Source: Ascochyta rabiei
Taxonomy: Eukaryota > Ascomycota > Dothideomycetes > Pleosporales > Didymellaceae
NCBI RefSeq assembly: GCF_004011695.2
Contig: NC_082412.1
Coordinates: 682,001 to 746,000 of the forward strand
Length of the DNA: 64,000 bases
Direction: 5' to 3'
In this document: positions 48,701 to 60,616 of the stretch, piece after piece
Numbering within the stretch: the first letter of the stretch is position 1
Layout of the letters: each line of letters begins with the position of its first letter
Notes under the pieces: generated by a model
What the model was told of the DNA's origin: nothing
The model's input: the letters and a program-made list of their open reading frames with translations, nothing else
Database searches by the model: none
Program-made: the position numbers and the translations under genes

Positions 48701-50478
48701 TAGTTTAATTTATACCTAAGAGACAGACTAGAATAGAAGTAGATACCTCTAGAGGCGCTATCTTAGGAGGTCTTAGTTAACTAGTTCTTAGGGAAGAGAA
48801 GCTAGCCTTATAGAGGCCTATAGACTTCTATTTAAAGAAGTTAATCTAAGCTAAGTATAACTATAATACTTATAACTAGAAACTTATTATAATTATCTAA
48901 AGCTTATAATATTAACAAAGATACTTATATAGTACCTTCTTTAAGATCTTAACTAATTACTAAAACCTAAAATAGTTTATAGAGATAAAGGTTCTTAGCT
49001 ATTAGTAAGTAAGGGTATACTTAGTGCTATCTAAGTTTAAGTTTATATTTACTTACTATATAAGGTCTATAAACCCTATAGATAGACTCTTATAGTATTC
49101 TAATAATTTAAGAGTAGTATAAGACCTCTTATAAAAGTATAATAAGGCTTTAATATAACTACTTTAGAAGATCCTAATTAGAAGAAACTCTAATACTCCT
49201 CTAGTAGTAGCTATAACCCTCTGTTTGTCTATAAAAGAAAGAAAGAATATAAGAGATCTTAGTAGAGAAGAATTAAAAGAGAATAGTTATATAGAGCTAA
49301 TAATAGACTTAGATAATACAGACATACTCTCTAGTACTAAAAAAGAGTTAAGTAATATTAAAATAGAATACAATAACCTAAAAAAAGATAATATAGCTAA
49401 GGAGAAGCGTATCTTACTTATAAGATTAGAAGATAAGGTATAAGTAATTAAAGAATATTATAATAACCTAATATTAGAACACTTTAGAGTATAAAGGAAC
49501 TTAGAGAAGATTTAGTGCAGATATACCTAGAAGAGCATTACTAAGAATCTAACTAACTACTACTATAACTACTTAGTATATAGAAGATTAAATTCTACCT
49601 AATATAAACTATATAGGTTATAATAACCCTTATAAGTACTAAGCTAACTATAAGAGAATAAAATAATAGATTATATTATAGAATTACCTTCTAGTAAGGT
49701 AGCTAGGTTAGTATATAAATCTATACTAGTAGTAGTATATAGATTAATAAAAATATTATACTATATACTAGCTAGAGCTAATTAGAATAGAAATGATCTA
49801 GTATATACCTAGATTAGAAAGATTATATAACTATATAGTACTCTAGTATATATTATCTTAGATTAGAGGCTATTAATAGATTTAAAGACGTAGAAAACCT
49901 TGAACTACTATTTAAATTTAAGAAGAGTCTTAACGTTAGCCTGTTATTCTTAGACAGATAGTTAAATAGAAAGGTAAAATTAGACTCTTAAATAACACTT
50001 ACGTTACTACTATACTCTAGAATAAGATAATTAGGCCCTATAGATTTTAATAATAGAATTTACGTATAATAGTAGTATTTATATATCTATAAATATAATA
50101 CTCTTTTAAGCCTATTATAGTATAGATATAAGAGATATAGATTAGCCTAGTTTAGTATTAAAAGGTAGAGAATCTTCTCTTATAAAGAAATTAGGTGCTA
50201 GAGTTTTTTTCTTATAGGCTACCTATAAAGTAAATATAGAAAAGTTAAGTAAGTATTAAAAGAAACACTTAGATAAGAAATAACTACTAGCACTCTTTAA
50301 AGTAGGTAATAAAGTACTAGTCTCTAGTAAAAACATTAGGATAGTACGCCTAAGAAAGAAGCTAGACTAGAAATACCTAGAACCTAGAACTATTATAGCC
50401 TAGATTAGCTCTAGTATATATAGAGTAGACCTACTAGAAATAAAAGAGATCTACTTAGTATTCTATATATTACTATTC
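45771..50478 (+). mobile_element. second Ty3/gypsy relic, plus strand, RIP-mutated
   Basis: A gag zinc-knuckle relic lies near 46,975-47,020 (CLKYRKTSYYYLNY, a CCHC box with Cys/His to Tyr changes). The reverse transcriptase is at about 47,940-48,560: LRLCIDYRGLN near 47,943, then ISR*YISILY in place of YLDDILIY, then HVEKVLERLYKVNL. RNase H and integrase relics follow to about 50,450. It differs from the 36-43 kb family. No LTR pair was found; the right end is cut by the LINE copy that starts near 50,479. Confidence 0.65.
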
Positions 50479-52742
50479 TTTCTATATAATAAAGTAAAAT
50501 TTTAATATAAAGCTCTATATACTAAAAGAACATTAGAATCTATCTTAACCTAGTAAGGATATATTATTCTAAGCTTTCTAGAGCCTTTAGGCGTCTAGTT
50601 ACTGCATACTACCTAGTTATCTAACCTATTCTATTATAAAAAAATTCGGATTTGCAGAGTATAGACTACTTCTATAATAATAATATTATCTTATCTTATC
50701 TTCTTAGATCTTATCTAAAAGAACACAAAAACTAATAAAATATTCTATCTCTACTAGATAGCAACAGGCCTTTCCTTAGCTTTCTGCTTTTAACCTCTTC
50801 TTTCTACTTTAAGAGGTCTACTAGTTAGGCTAGTAAGAATAGAATAAAGGTAAGATTAGTAAAGCTAAGACTGCCTTTTCTTTGTTTTTTAGCTCTAAAA
50901 AGTAAATAGAGACTAGGTACCTCTATCTGTGCAAAAACAAGCTTTCTTCTAGTTACTTCTTAGTTATTTTATTTTTAAAAGAGAAGGAAACCCCTACCTA
51001 GAACTAGGACCTAGAACTATAGAACTAGAACTACTACCTAATAGAGAGTACTCTCTAAACACAGAGATAATAGAAATAAGCCCCCTAAGCTCTCTAACCT
51101 CTCTAAAAGAGATATACTAGACTATACCTACCTCTAGACCTCTATCTATACTCTTATTATTAACTCTATATTAGTAATCTACTTTAGAAATATACTAACC
51201 TAGTATATTTAATAAAACTATAACTATACCTCTACTCTCTGCTCTTTCTAAATAACTAGCTAGCAGACCTACTAGTCTAACAGCACCTAGGCTCTTCTCT
51301 TTCTAATTTAACATAGCTACTAGGCCTATAACCTAAGCTTCTATTACTAAGATAGTAAAAGAAGCTCTATCTATTACTAGGATAATAGTTATTTAGGCTT
51401 CTTCCCTAGCTACCTTAAATAAGGAATAATTAAACCTTCTAAACCTTCTATAAATCTTCTAAGACTATATAGAAAACAATAGGATAAATAAATAAGGCCT
51501 CTCTATTCTAGCGTTCTAAGTATTAAACCTTAAAACATTGTCTAAATTAAAAAAAAAGAGCTAAACTTCTTTAAAAACTAACTCTAGCTACTAAGACTTC
51601 TACTATTTAACCTTCTACCAAGCCTCCTTTATACGCATCTACAGCTTTAGCTAATTACTCTAAGAATATAGAATAGTAAATAGTTATAAAGAAAAAGTAA
51701 CCTACTATTATAAAGAACTCTCTAAGTATACACTAACTAGTTCTTATACTAGAGTAAGAACTATCCTCTTTTACTCTCTATAAAATATATAATACTTTTA
51801 ATAAGGCCTTTTTTAGATAAAGGAGTAAGCCTCTCTATAATTACTTCTACTAGCCTAAGTAGAAGAAATAATATTATTCTTACTATAACACCCCCCTTTA
51901 TAGTAAAATACCTACTTAAAAACTAAGTAATCTAGTAATTAGTTAATACCTATAAGGAAGCCCTTCTAATAGAACTATAGTATAATGTAATTCTATACAA
52001 CATCTCTACATCTTTAGAAATAAATTAGAACCTAGAGGTGCTTAAGTTATAAATAACTACCTTTAATAAAGGCCTAATAATAGTAGAAAACCTATACTAG
52101 CTAATAAGCTATAAAAGAAGATAAATATTATAACTGGAATCTATCTATATAGTATTTATAATAGAGAAAGAAGTATAATAAGCTATATATAATAGACTAT
52201 ACCTACTAGAAGCTAGTATAAGAGTAGAGAAGTTTATTACTATACCTTCTACTATATAATACTAAAAATATTAGTAATTTAGATATATAGAGAACAGGTG
52301 CCTTAATAGTACTATATATAAAATATACGTAGATAAACACTCTATAATACTATATAAGTATAATATATATAGTAATATAGGTAAAGCCTATATATATACT
52401 ATACCTAAGTGTATAAACTATAAAGAAGTATATATAGTTAATAGTATTTAATATATAGCCTATAAGGCTATAATAAATATATAAACACATCTCGAATAAT
52501 AGATAACCTAAGAATTCTATAAGTAAATCTAAATAAGACCTAATAAGCTATAGACTATACCTTATAACTTATAGTAGAACTAGCTATAGACCTTATCTTA
52601 GTATAAGAACTATAGCTTACCCCTACTTAATAACTACTTTTAGACTACTTAGACACACACTTTATAAACTACTCTTTCTTTATATAAATTCTACCTCTAC
52701 TATAGAACTATAGTATAAGGCTACACGCTTTAGCCTACGTTC
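50479..52742 (+). mobile_element. second LINE copy, 5' part only
   Basis: It aligns with 5,551-7,830 of the full LINE from the 5' end (AACATTAGAATCTATCTTAA) to GCCTACGTTCT, where similarity stops. The 5' 50 bp are RIP-mutated here but not in the first copy. Loss of the 3' half is unusual for a LINE and points to a later deletion or insertion at about 52,742. Confidence 0.8.
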
Positions 52743-54521
52743 TTTACTTAATAATAGTGTAATAATATAGAATAATAGAAGTCTCTAAAAGGGGTAAGTA
52801 TCTACTATAAGGTGTATAGAAACACTAGAATAGTTTATATAGAGAATTATTCTATTCCTATAGGTCTTATATAAAGGAATACTTAAAAACTAGCTCTCTA
52901 TACCTATTAACCTTATACCTTTTATACCTTATATGAGTTAGAAAGAATTAGAGTGCTAGCCTAAGGTATAGGGTAGACATAGATATAACAGTACTAAGTT
53001 AGTAATAAGTTAGAGAGGAATTAGATAAGGCTATAGGTAACTAGTATAGTATACTACCTCTCTTCTTATATAGGTAGATTATTCTAATACGTATAAAAAT
53101 CTATATAATTATCCTCTAGTAGAATTATACCTATTTAGTGTTATTTCTAGGTATTAGTAACTTACTATTATGTTATTTTAATTTTATATTATTATTTTAT
53201 CCAAGGTAAAGATTACTCTTTCTTGCCTATAGAATTATTACCTATTTGTAAGGTAAAAATAAGCTAAATCCTTTATTATTTAGTACGCTATCTGTTTATT
53301 ATTATTATTATTATCTAGATGCGTTATGTGTGTATATAAACAGATAATTTATATACCTTTTCTTACTCTAATATACACTATTTCTTACTATAAGCATACC
53401 TACTATACTACCTTATATTCTTACTAATAATTATAGCTTTATTACTTAGTTATAATACTAATACTAGTCCTACTAGAGGATCTTTTAGAGGCCTATAGGG
53501 TTATCTATATTTATTTAGTTTACGCCTTTATAAGAGAAAGAGAGGTTAATTACAGCTTTCTTAAGGTGTTGTTATCTAAGTGTGCTTAATACACACTTAA
53601 AAATAAGAAGTATTACCTAGTAAGTATAATCTTTTTTAGTTCTTACCTAATACTAAAGTTTCTAGGTTCTAGTTTACGCTAGTCTAAAATACGTAACTTT
53701 TTTAGGTAACCTTACTATATAGAGGTAGAAGGTAAGAGAAGAAGAGGAGAATATAAACTTAGTAGTAGAGGTAGTAGAGTTAAGGTAGAATACCTAGCAT
53801 GTTATTATAGAGTTAGTAAAGTATCTAGTAAGTATAGTATAGGTAGTAACTACCTAGCTTAAAGAAGTCTCTACTACTAATATAATGCTACGCTAGTACT
53901 ATATTAGCCTAACTAAGAAAGAGGTGTTAGAGAGAAGGAGAATAGCAGAGTTAGTAGAGAATATAGAGGTGTTAACTAGAAAGGTAGTTAAGCTATAATA
54001 AGAGATTATCTATTAGGGTACTAGAGTTAGAGAGGTGTTAGCAACGCTAGCACCTGCTCTACCCTCTAAGAAGAAGGGTAGTGCTATTAAGCTAGATATT
54101 CTAGCTAATAGTAACTCTATTATAAGTAATATTAAGGGACTATAAGAGAAATTTCTTATTATATAGTAAGAAGGTTTCTTTCTTTTTATTCTTTTTCTTA
54201 TTTTTCTAATATACATCCTAGTTAGAGGCGTTTAAGCTTTAATAGATTTTCTTTATCTTTTTCTAAATTAAGTTATCTTTATACTTACTAAATCTTCTAG
54301 CCTTCTTTCTATACTTTAATCTATTTAGTTAGTGCCTTTAGAAGCCTAGGTTAATTAGAGTACTTATTATAGTATAACCTTAGCTTATATAGAGCTCTAG
54401 TAAAGTTCTCTATAGAATACTAGGTTAGGTCTAGGTTATAGCTAACCTAGCTTACGTAGTACTTAAGCTTTTAGTAGATAATCTTACTAGGTAGAATTTC
54501 TTAAACTTCCTATTCTTCTTT
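52743..54521. other. unresolved RIP-mutated repeat DNA with a gag-like plus-strand stretch
   Basis: AT-rich and TpA-rich throughout. On the plus strand at about 53,790-54,150 a relatively open frame reads EVLATLAPALPSKKKGSAIK and related charged helical sequence, as in some retrotransposon gag proteins, but no zinc knuckle is seen. A 67-codon minus frame at 54,013-54,216 is its shadow. No element boundaries were found. Confidence 0.4.
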
Positions 54522-54661
54522 TTAGATTAGATGGTAGTAGTAATAAGTTAATAAAAATATATTAATATTCTGTTGTTATTCTATATAAGGGTGATTTTTA
54601 TCTTATCTAGGTTCTAGTAGGGGCCTCTATACAGTTTCTTAGTAGGTATATTACCTAACCT
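54522..54661. repeat. 140-bp direct repeat, copy 1
   Basis: Begins TTAGATTAGAT, contains TATATAAGGGTGATTTTT and ends TTACCTAACCT. The second copy is at 56,580-56,719. It may be a short LTR. Confidence 0.65.
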
Positions 54662-56579
54662 AAGCCTCTTATACTATATTATAGCTATTACTCCCTATAG
54701 TAATCTTCTATTATAATTTATATATATATAGAGTGCTACTATAGCTATATTTAGTTATTTAATAACTTACTAGCTAAAGCTTTCTATTAGAATAGCTATA
54801 GTGTTGCTGTTTCTCTAATATAGTGTTGTTAGATCTTCTTAGTTATTCTACTATATTACTTATCTTTAGAGTAGCCTAAATAATACTAGGTTGTAGAGGA
54901 AATCTAGGCACTACGTAATATTATCTAAGTATAGTACTTACTTACCTTATAATCTCTCTACTAATATATTAATAGTACTATATTCTTATATCTAGACCTT
55001 AGAGTTTCTAGTATAGATATAATCTTCTATTACTAGCTAGCGTATATCTTTAAGTCTTAAGAGGTTATTATAGATATATAAAGTTAAGCTAGAATCTAGA
55101 ACAATACCTTCTTTAATAGATATTCTTAATTACTTACGCTATATACTACTTTTATACTACCTTTATTTACCTAAGTAATTTCTTAGCTATTAAGTTACCT
55201 AATAATCTTATCTAGTGTTTAAGACGTCTTAATATATAGAGTAATTAATTAAGAGTTTATTATTACTAGATAGGGTTACTTTAAACTAGTATTTAGTTTA
55301 TTTACTATTCTTTATAAGTCTAGCTTATATTAAAGTTTATACTATACTAGCTTTATAATACTTTAATTTAGTTTAAACTACTTAGGGGTTTCTAAATTAT
55401 TATTAACATAGTAATAGTTACTAATATTATAGCGCTGCTTATAAGCTAGATATATATCTATAGCTTCTACTACATTTCTTCTTTAGAATTAATTAGACTT
55501 ATTACTAGATGTATTTATTTTACGCTTTAATTACCTTTAGTTTAGGGCTGTAGATAGCGCTCTAATTTATATACTTAAGGCGTCCCTTTATATATTTAAG
55601 TTAGATTTACTACTTACTATAAAGGCTCTACTATCTATTATAAAGGTACTTTTTGTTCTACCTTATATTAGATAGGCTAGGCTTATATACTTATAGAAGA
55701 GTTTTATTATCTATCTTCTTTCTATATTACTTTAGTTACGTCCTATACTAGTAAATATTACTATCTATACTAGGGTAATCTTTAAGACTACTTGTAGAAA
55801 GTTATCTATAACTAGCTTACTTTATATTATGTCTTCTATTTTAAGAGCTTCTATATAAGTTAAAGCTTAGTTATATTTACTAAGCTATAGTTCCTAAATT
55901 TACAGAACTCTTATAGGCTTTAGTACTTTATAGTACCTTTCTTATACCCTTCTAATCTTATTATTAAGATCTACTTCTACTACTACCTAGAAATTTGTAA
56001 TCTAGGTCTGTAGAGTGCTATGTTTGTTAAAGCAGCTTACTAATAGATAAGGGCTAACTATAGTATTTAACTATTTTATTATTATAGCTATATACTTCTA
56101 TTTATTTTAAAGGTTTTACTTATATATTTTATATAAGTTAAAGATTATTTTAAATTCTTACGCGTTGCTGTTATATACTTCCTTTACTTCTACTAAGAGT
56201 TCTAAGTATTATATTAGAGTATTAGATATCACTATAAAGGTATTAATAGGGTTAATTAATACTTATATAGTTATGCGTGTATTACCCCTTATAGTTTATA
56301 TTAAGAAGAATACCTAAGTACTCTTAGAGTAGAGGCTAGTTTATATTCTAAGATAAAAAGAAGTTATAGTTTAATAGGCTTTATACATAGTTAAGTGTTA
56401 CCTTCTAGGTCTATAATGTTATAGATTTCTAGAGCTTTACATTACATCTTAAGTTAGTAATACTAGAAGATCTATTTACTTAAGTTAGTAAGAATAACTA
56501 TTACATCCCTCTAGCTTTAGCTAGTTGCCATTTTACTTATTATTAGCGCTTATTATAGCAGCAGTAAGACTCTTAATTA
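54662..56579. other. unresolved RIP-mutated DNA between two 140-bp direct repeats
   Basis: About 1.9 kb with short interrupted frames on both strands and no domain I can identify. If the flanking repeats are LTRs, this would be the interior of a roughly 2.2-kb non-autonomous element. Confidence 0.35.
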
Positions 56580-56719
56580 TTAGATTAGATAGTAATAGTA
56601 ATAAGTTAATAATAATATATTAATATTCTATTATTATCCTATATAAGGGTGATTTTTGTCTTATCTAGGTTCTAGTAGAGGCCTCTAGATAGTTTCTTAG
56701 CAGGTATATTACCTAACCT
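56580..56719. repeat. 140-bp direct repeat, copy 2
   Basis: Same start, end and length as 54,522-54,661, differing mostly by C/T and G/A. Confidence 0.65.
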
Positions 56720-59700
56720 ATTTCTCTAATACCTTTTATTTAATACTTCTACGCCTTAGATAGGGATACCTATAGGTTTTAGAGCTTCTTATCTAGGTAA
56801 AAGGTTGTTAGAATTCTTATATAAGACGTTAAATGTAAATATATTATATATTTTTAAGCCTAGTAGAAGTTTTAAATAATAAAAGTAACCTACCTGCTCT
56901 AGAACTTTAAAGGGACCCTTCTACTTATTAGATAGCTTCTAGCTTGGTTATTCTTTTTTTATATTCTAGGTAGAAAGATATACCTTATTACTAATAGTCT
57001 AGTTTATAGAGTAATAGTAGCTATTACCTATAGAGTATATACAGTCCTAAACATTCTCTATAATTTCTTTAGCTACCTTTTAGGCGTTATGTATTTAGGT
57101 AGCTAATACTAAGGTATTCTTATAATTAAGTTTCTTAACTAGGTTTATACCTAAATTAGCCCTATTCTAATCCTAAATCTGTTTAGGCTTACTACTATAG
57201 ATAGCTTAGTAAGGTAATACTGTAATTAGGGAATATAGCAGAGTAAGTTAGGCATAATTAATAATTAGAAGAAGTTTAGACTAGTTATCGTATTAGTATA
57301 ATATAAATAGGTAATATTACTAGTCTATATACTTATTTATAATTTCTATTTAGCAATTAGTTTTTTTATAATAGGCTATAGATAGTGTAACCTTTACGCC
57401 TATAATCTAGTAGAACTCTAACTAGAAGGTTAATAAAAGTTATAGTTCTTAGTTACTTATAACGTACTCTACAGGTAAGCGGATTAAACAGGTAAGCGGA
57501 TTACTCTGCCAAGACCACACTAAATTTCTACCCTATTATAGCTCGCATTAGCCTACTTTGGCCTTGTATACAGTAGTGCAGTACATAATATTATTTAGAA
57601 ACATCTTCTACAGCCTTCTTACATGTACGCAAGTTATGTCTAACGTTGTAGCACTTTGTACAGCGTCTTTAGGTTACTTCCCCTCCTTTAGCGCGCACTC
57701 GCTTCTTTGCCTTCTTACTATTACTACGCGCCCTAAACTTAGTTAGAGTAGTTAATTAAAGGCCTTCCTTAGCTGTTAGGACTCCCTCCTGCTGTAATTG
57801 CTTTCTTTTATGCAATTTACGTTGCGTAGCAGCCTTATTTGCTGCTTAAAGCCTAGTAATCTCCCTTTAAGCTAACACTAGCTTATGCGCTACTATAGCT
57901 GCGCCTTTAGCAAGCTTTTTAAAGGCCTTAACTATTAAAGTTAGTAAGCTGCTTGCATGCCTTTAAATCCTCTCTTAAACCAGCGTTGATTGCGACCCTA
58001 ATTGCAGGGTAGTGCTTGGGGTTTGGGACTGCTAGGGCTTATCTTCTACAGTAGGTAGCGGTAGGGTACGTAGGCGGACATCAAGACCTATTATAACCTG
58101 TTCTGGGTTAAGGGGGACTATTCTAGCGCCTTAGAAGCCTCCTTAGATATTGCTAGAAGTAAATGTCTCCTTATAGGCGTCTATAAAGCATAGTAGGAAC
58201 TTAGTTTTAGTAATATAAGTAATATAGTTATGTATAAGATTCTTAGCTTAGCGCCTATATACCTTCTTTAAAGGGGCAAAATAACCTATATCTAGTAGTT
58301 GTAAGAGGTAAGATAAGTGTAGAGGCATATACAGTGTAATAATCTTTGCTTGCTTACAGTATTATTAGAAGTTAAGGGAGTTGTGGCTCTTGTAGCTGTT
58401 AATAAGGAGCAGCTAGTGTACTGCTTAGGTGCGCGTCTTTGTATAGGCATTAAAGTGCTTCAACTAGTCTAGACTAAGCTTGTTAGTAGTCTATCTGTTC
58501 TTAGAGACTCTAATAACCCAGTTATAGGGCAGATTGTCCTCTTTGTACCAGGCAGAGAGGTGGTTACAGCCTTTAAAGATAATAAAGGGTAGAATAGCCT
58601 ACCCTGTGCCATTAATGCCCTATATAACCGTTGTCTACTCTTAATTACCCTGCTACACTGCCTTTAGCCGTCCTTAACGCTCTAAGCCTGTAACAACTGC
58701 TCCTGTTAATATCTAGCCTATTATAAAGCCTGTCTTATTAAAGTTGTACGTGTTATTGTCCTAGATGCTATACTTAGCTTTAACATTTGCTACAAGCCTA
58801 AACTAGCCCCTAATAATCTCTGGATCCTTACAGAGGGCTCTCTTGTAGTCGTACTTGCGATTAAACCTTACTTTAAGGTTAGGGCGGCGCTTAACAAACG
58901 TGTTAGGCTAGTTTATGCTAACATGGCCTATATTATGCTTAGTACGCAAAGAATTAGCTATATTAGCTATAGCAGCCAGCTAAGGAGCAAATCCTTGTGC
59001 ATCTAGCTTAAGGATGTACTTAGTAATCACGTCCTCTTTAGTCTGGTCTATAATCTGTTAAACTGGCGTATAATTAGCTTGTGCAGGTTGTTCTGTGTAT
59101 TAAGCGTGTAGTGTGCTTTAAGGCGCGTTATATATAGCTGCAGCGCGTCACACAGTAAGCGTTGCGTCTTATTTAATTGCCTGGAGCGCAAGCTGTATCG
59201 CAGCTTCTCTTAAGGGCGTAGATTAATGTTGTTGTTGAGGCATTGCGTGGTAAGGTGGAGGTTTGGTGTGGTCTTGGCAGAGTGATCCGCTTACCTGTTT
59301 AATCCGCTCACCTGTAGAGTACGTTAATAGTTTTAGAGGTATATCTAAATTAATATACCTATTATATAAATAAGTTTACTATTCTATATACTATAATTAT
59401 TTTATAGTATAGAATTATTATAGCGTATTTAGTTAAATAATTAAAAATAACTATAATCTAGTTATAGCCTGATTTATTCTTAGAAAAGTCTTTAAAGTTA
59501 AAATATAGATGTTATATTTACTTATTAGAAATTTCTAAGAGGTGTAAGTATCTATAGAGTTAGTTCTATCTTAAATAACCTTAATAATAAGAGATATAAT
59601 TCTAGATATATTATTTATAAGTAGCACTTATCCCCTTCTAGTAGTACTGTTGTAATAGTAGCTAATAAGTCTTCTTAGTACTAGGATAAGTAGTTTATAC

Positions 59701-60400
59701 CTAGTAATAGGCCTTTCTAATCAGGTAGAAGTATAAGGTAGAGTTAGCTAGTATATATAGTTAATTCTAATAGAGTAGAAGTCTATTATAGATCTAATAT
59801 AGTAATACTAGAAATAAGTATTCTTACTTAAAGAACTTCTAATTTTCTTTAATAAGGGTATAGATTAATTTAAGTAAATCTAGGTCTATAATAGGTTATA
59901 TTAATTAGATAGTAGATATAGCTAGGTTAGTTTTAGGTAGGTATTTCTAAGCTAAATTAGAATTAATCTGTTTATGTAACTGCTGTAGACCTAATAGTAC
60001 TTAGAATTAGTTATCTTTCTAGGTAGATTTAAAGTTTAATAGGTCTTATTCTTATAAACTAAGGATATTAGTACGCTTATTATTCTTTCCTAGGGTATAT
60101 TAATTACGGAAGTTAAATAGAGTAAGGGCTTCTGCCTATTATACTTATTAAGTGTTTAGAACTTTAGTAGTTATAAAGTATTCTAAGAATTAATAGTTAG
60201 AGTAGATATAGATTTGTTTTATAGTAGAAAGAAGTTTTAATCTCTACTTATAGAATACTTATAAAATAGTAAATAGTTTCTTATTATATATCTCCTAGTT
60301 AAGCTTAGTACTAGAGTATTATAATTTTGTGCTAGGGTAAGGCATATATATAAGTACTAGCTAACTAAGCCCTCTAACTCTACTCTAAAGAAATAAACTA
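56720..60400 (-). mobile_element. minus-strand Ty3/gypsy relic (RNase H and integrase), split by a pogo insertion
   Basis: On the minus strand, the end of RNase H is near 60,050-60,200, read with stops as N*NTL*LLKF*TLNKYNRQK where the family has NLEYFMTTKVL..RQ.RW. The integrase follows and continues beyond the pogo insertion at 57,462-59,324: the stretch AYYPKTDCQIEIINKY at about 57,340-57,400 corresponds to AYHPqTDGQTERxNq. Removing the pogo copy restores continuity (one TA kept). The upstream RT part is missing, replaced by tandem repeats and the gypsy copy at 60,617. Confidence 0.65.
57462..59324 (-). mobile_element. pogo-like DNA transposon, 1,863 bp, only moderately RIP-mutated
   Basis: The inverted ends start ACGTACTCTACAGGTAAG with TA on both sides (57,460-57,461 and 59,325-59,326). 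The minus strand encodes a transposase starting near 59,240 (MPQQQH, then STPLREAAIQLALQAIK) with stops at former Arg/Gln codons. It ends with a knuckle near 57,610-57,670 (RCTKCYNV.HN..TCK). This C-terminal CxxC..HxxxxC is known from fungal pogo/Fot1-group transposases. Many CpA/TpG remain, so it is younger or less mutated than the 32,974 copy. The 62-codon plus-strand frame at 57,558 is only the antisense of the transposase end. Confidence 0.85.
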
Positions 60401-60429
60401 TAGAGAAGAATAGAGATATTATATAAATA

Positions 60430-60545
60430 CTTATTAATAAGTATAATATATATAACTGCTTATTAATAAGTATAATATATATAACTACTTATTATTAAGT
60501 ATAATATACGTAACTACTTATTAATAAGTATAGTATAATATACTT
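60430..60545. repeat. 29-bp tandem repeat, four units
   Basis: Units begin at 60,430, 60,459, 60,488 and 60,517, each with the palindrome CTTATTAATAAG (third unit has one change) followed by TATAATATA. A related unit recurs near 60,590. It lies between two truncated gypsy relics. Confidence 0.8.
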
Positions 60546-60616
60546 GTCTATAAGCACCCTTATATATTTTTATTAGACTAACTCTAGTTACTTATTAATA
60601 AGTACTATATCTTCTT

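Noticed and set aside
49225..49443. 72-codon plus-strand frame in the gypsy relic
   Set aside because: Falls within the RT-to-integrase stretch of a stop-riddled element; a chance open stretch of lysine/glutamate-rich sequence.
54013..54216. 67-codon minus-strand frame
   Set aside because: Shadow of the gag-like plus-strand frame in RIP-mutated DNA.
57558..57746. Small conserved gene (62 codons), repeated at 63,445
   Set aside because: It is the antisense of the pogo transposase C-terminus; conservation comes from the transposon.
60430..60545. CRISPR array
   Set aside because: Units are contiguous tandem repeats without unique spacers, in a eukaryotic genome.
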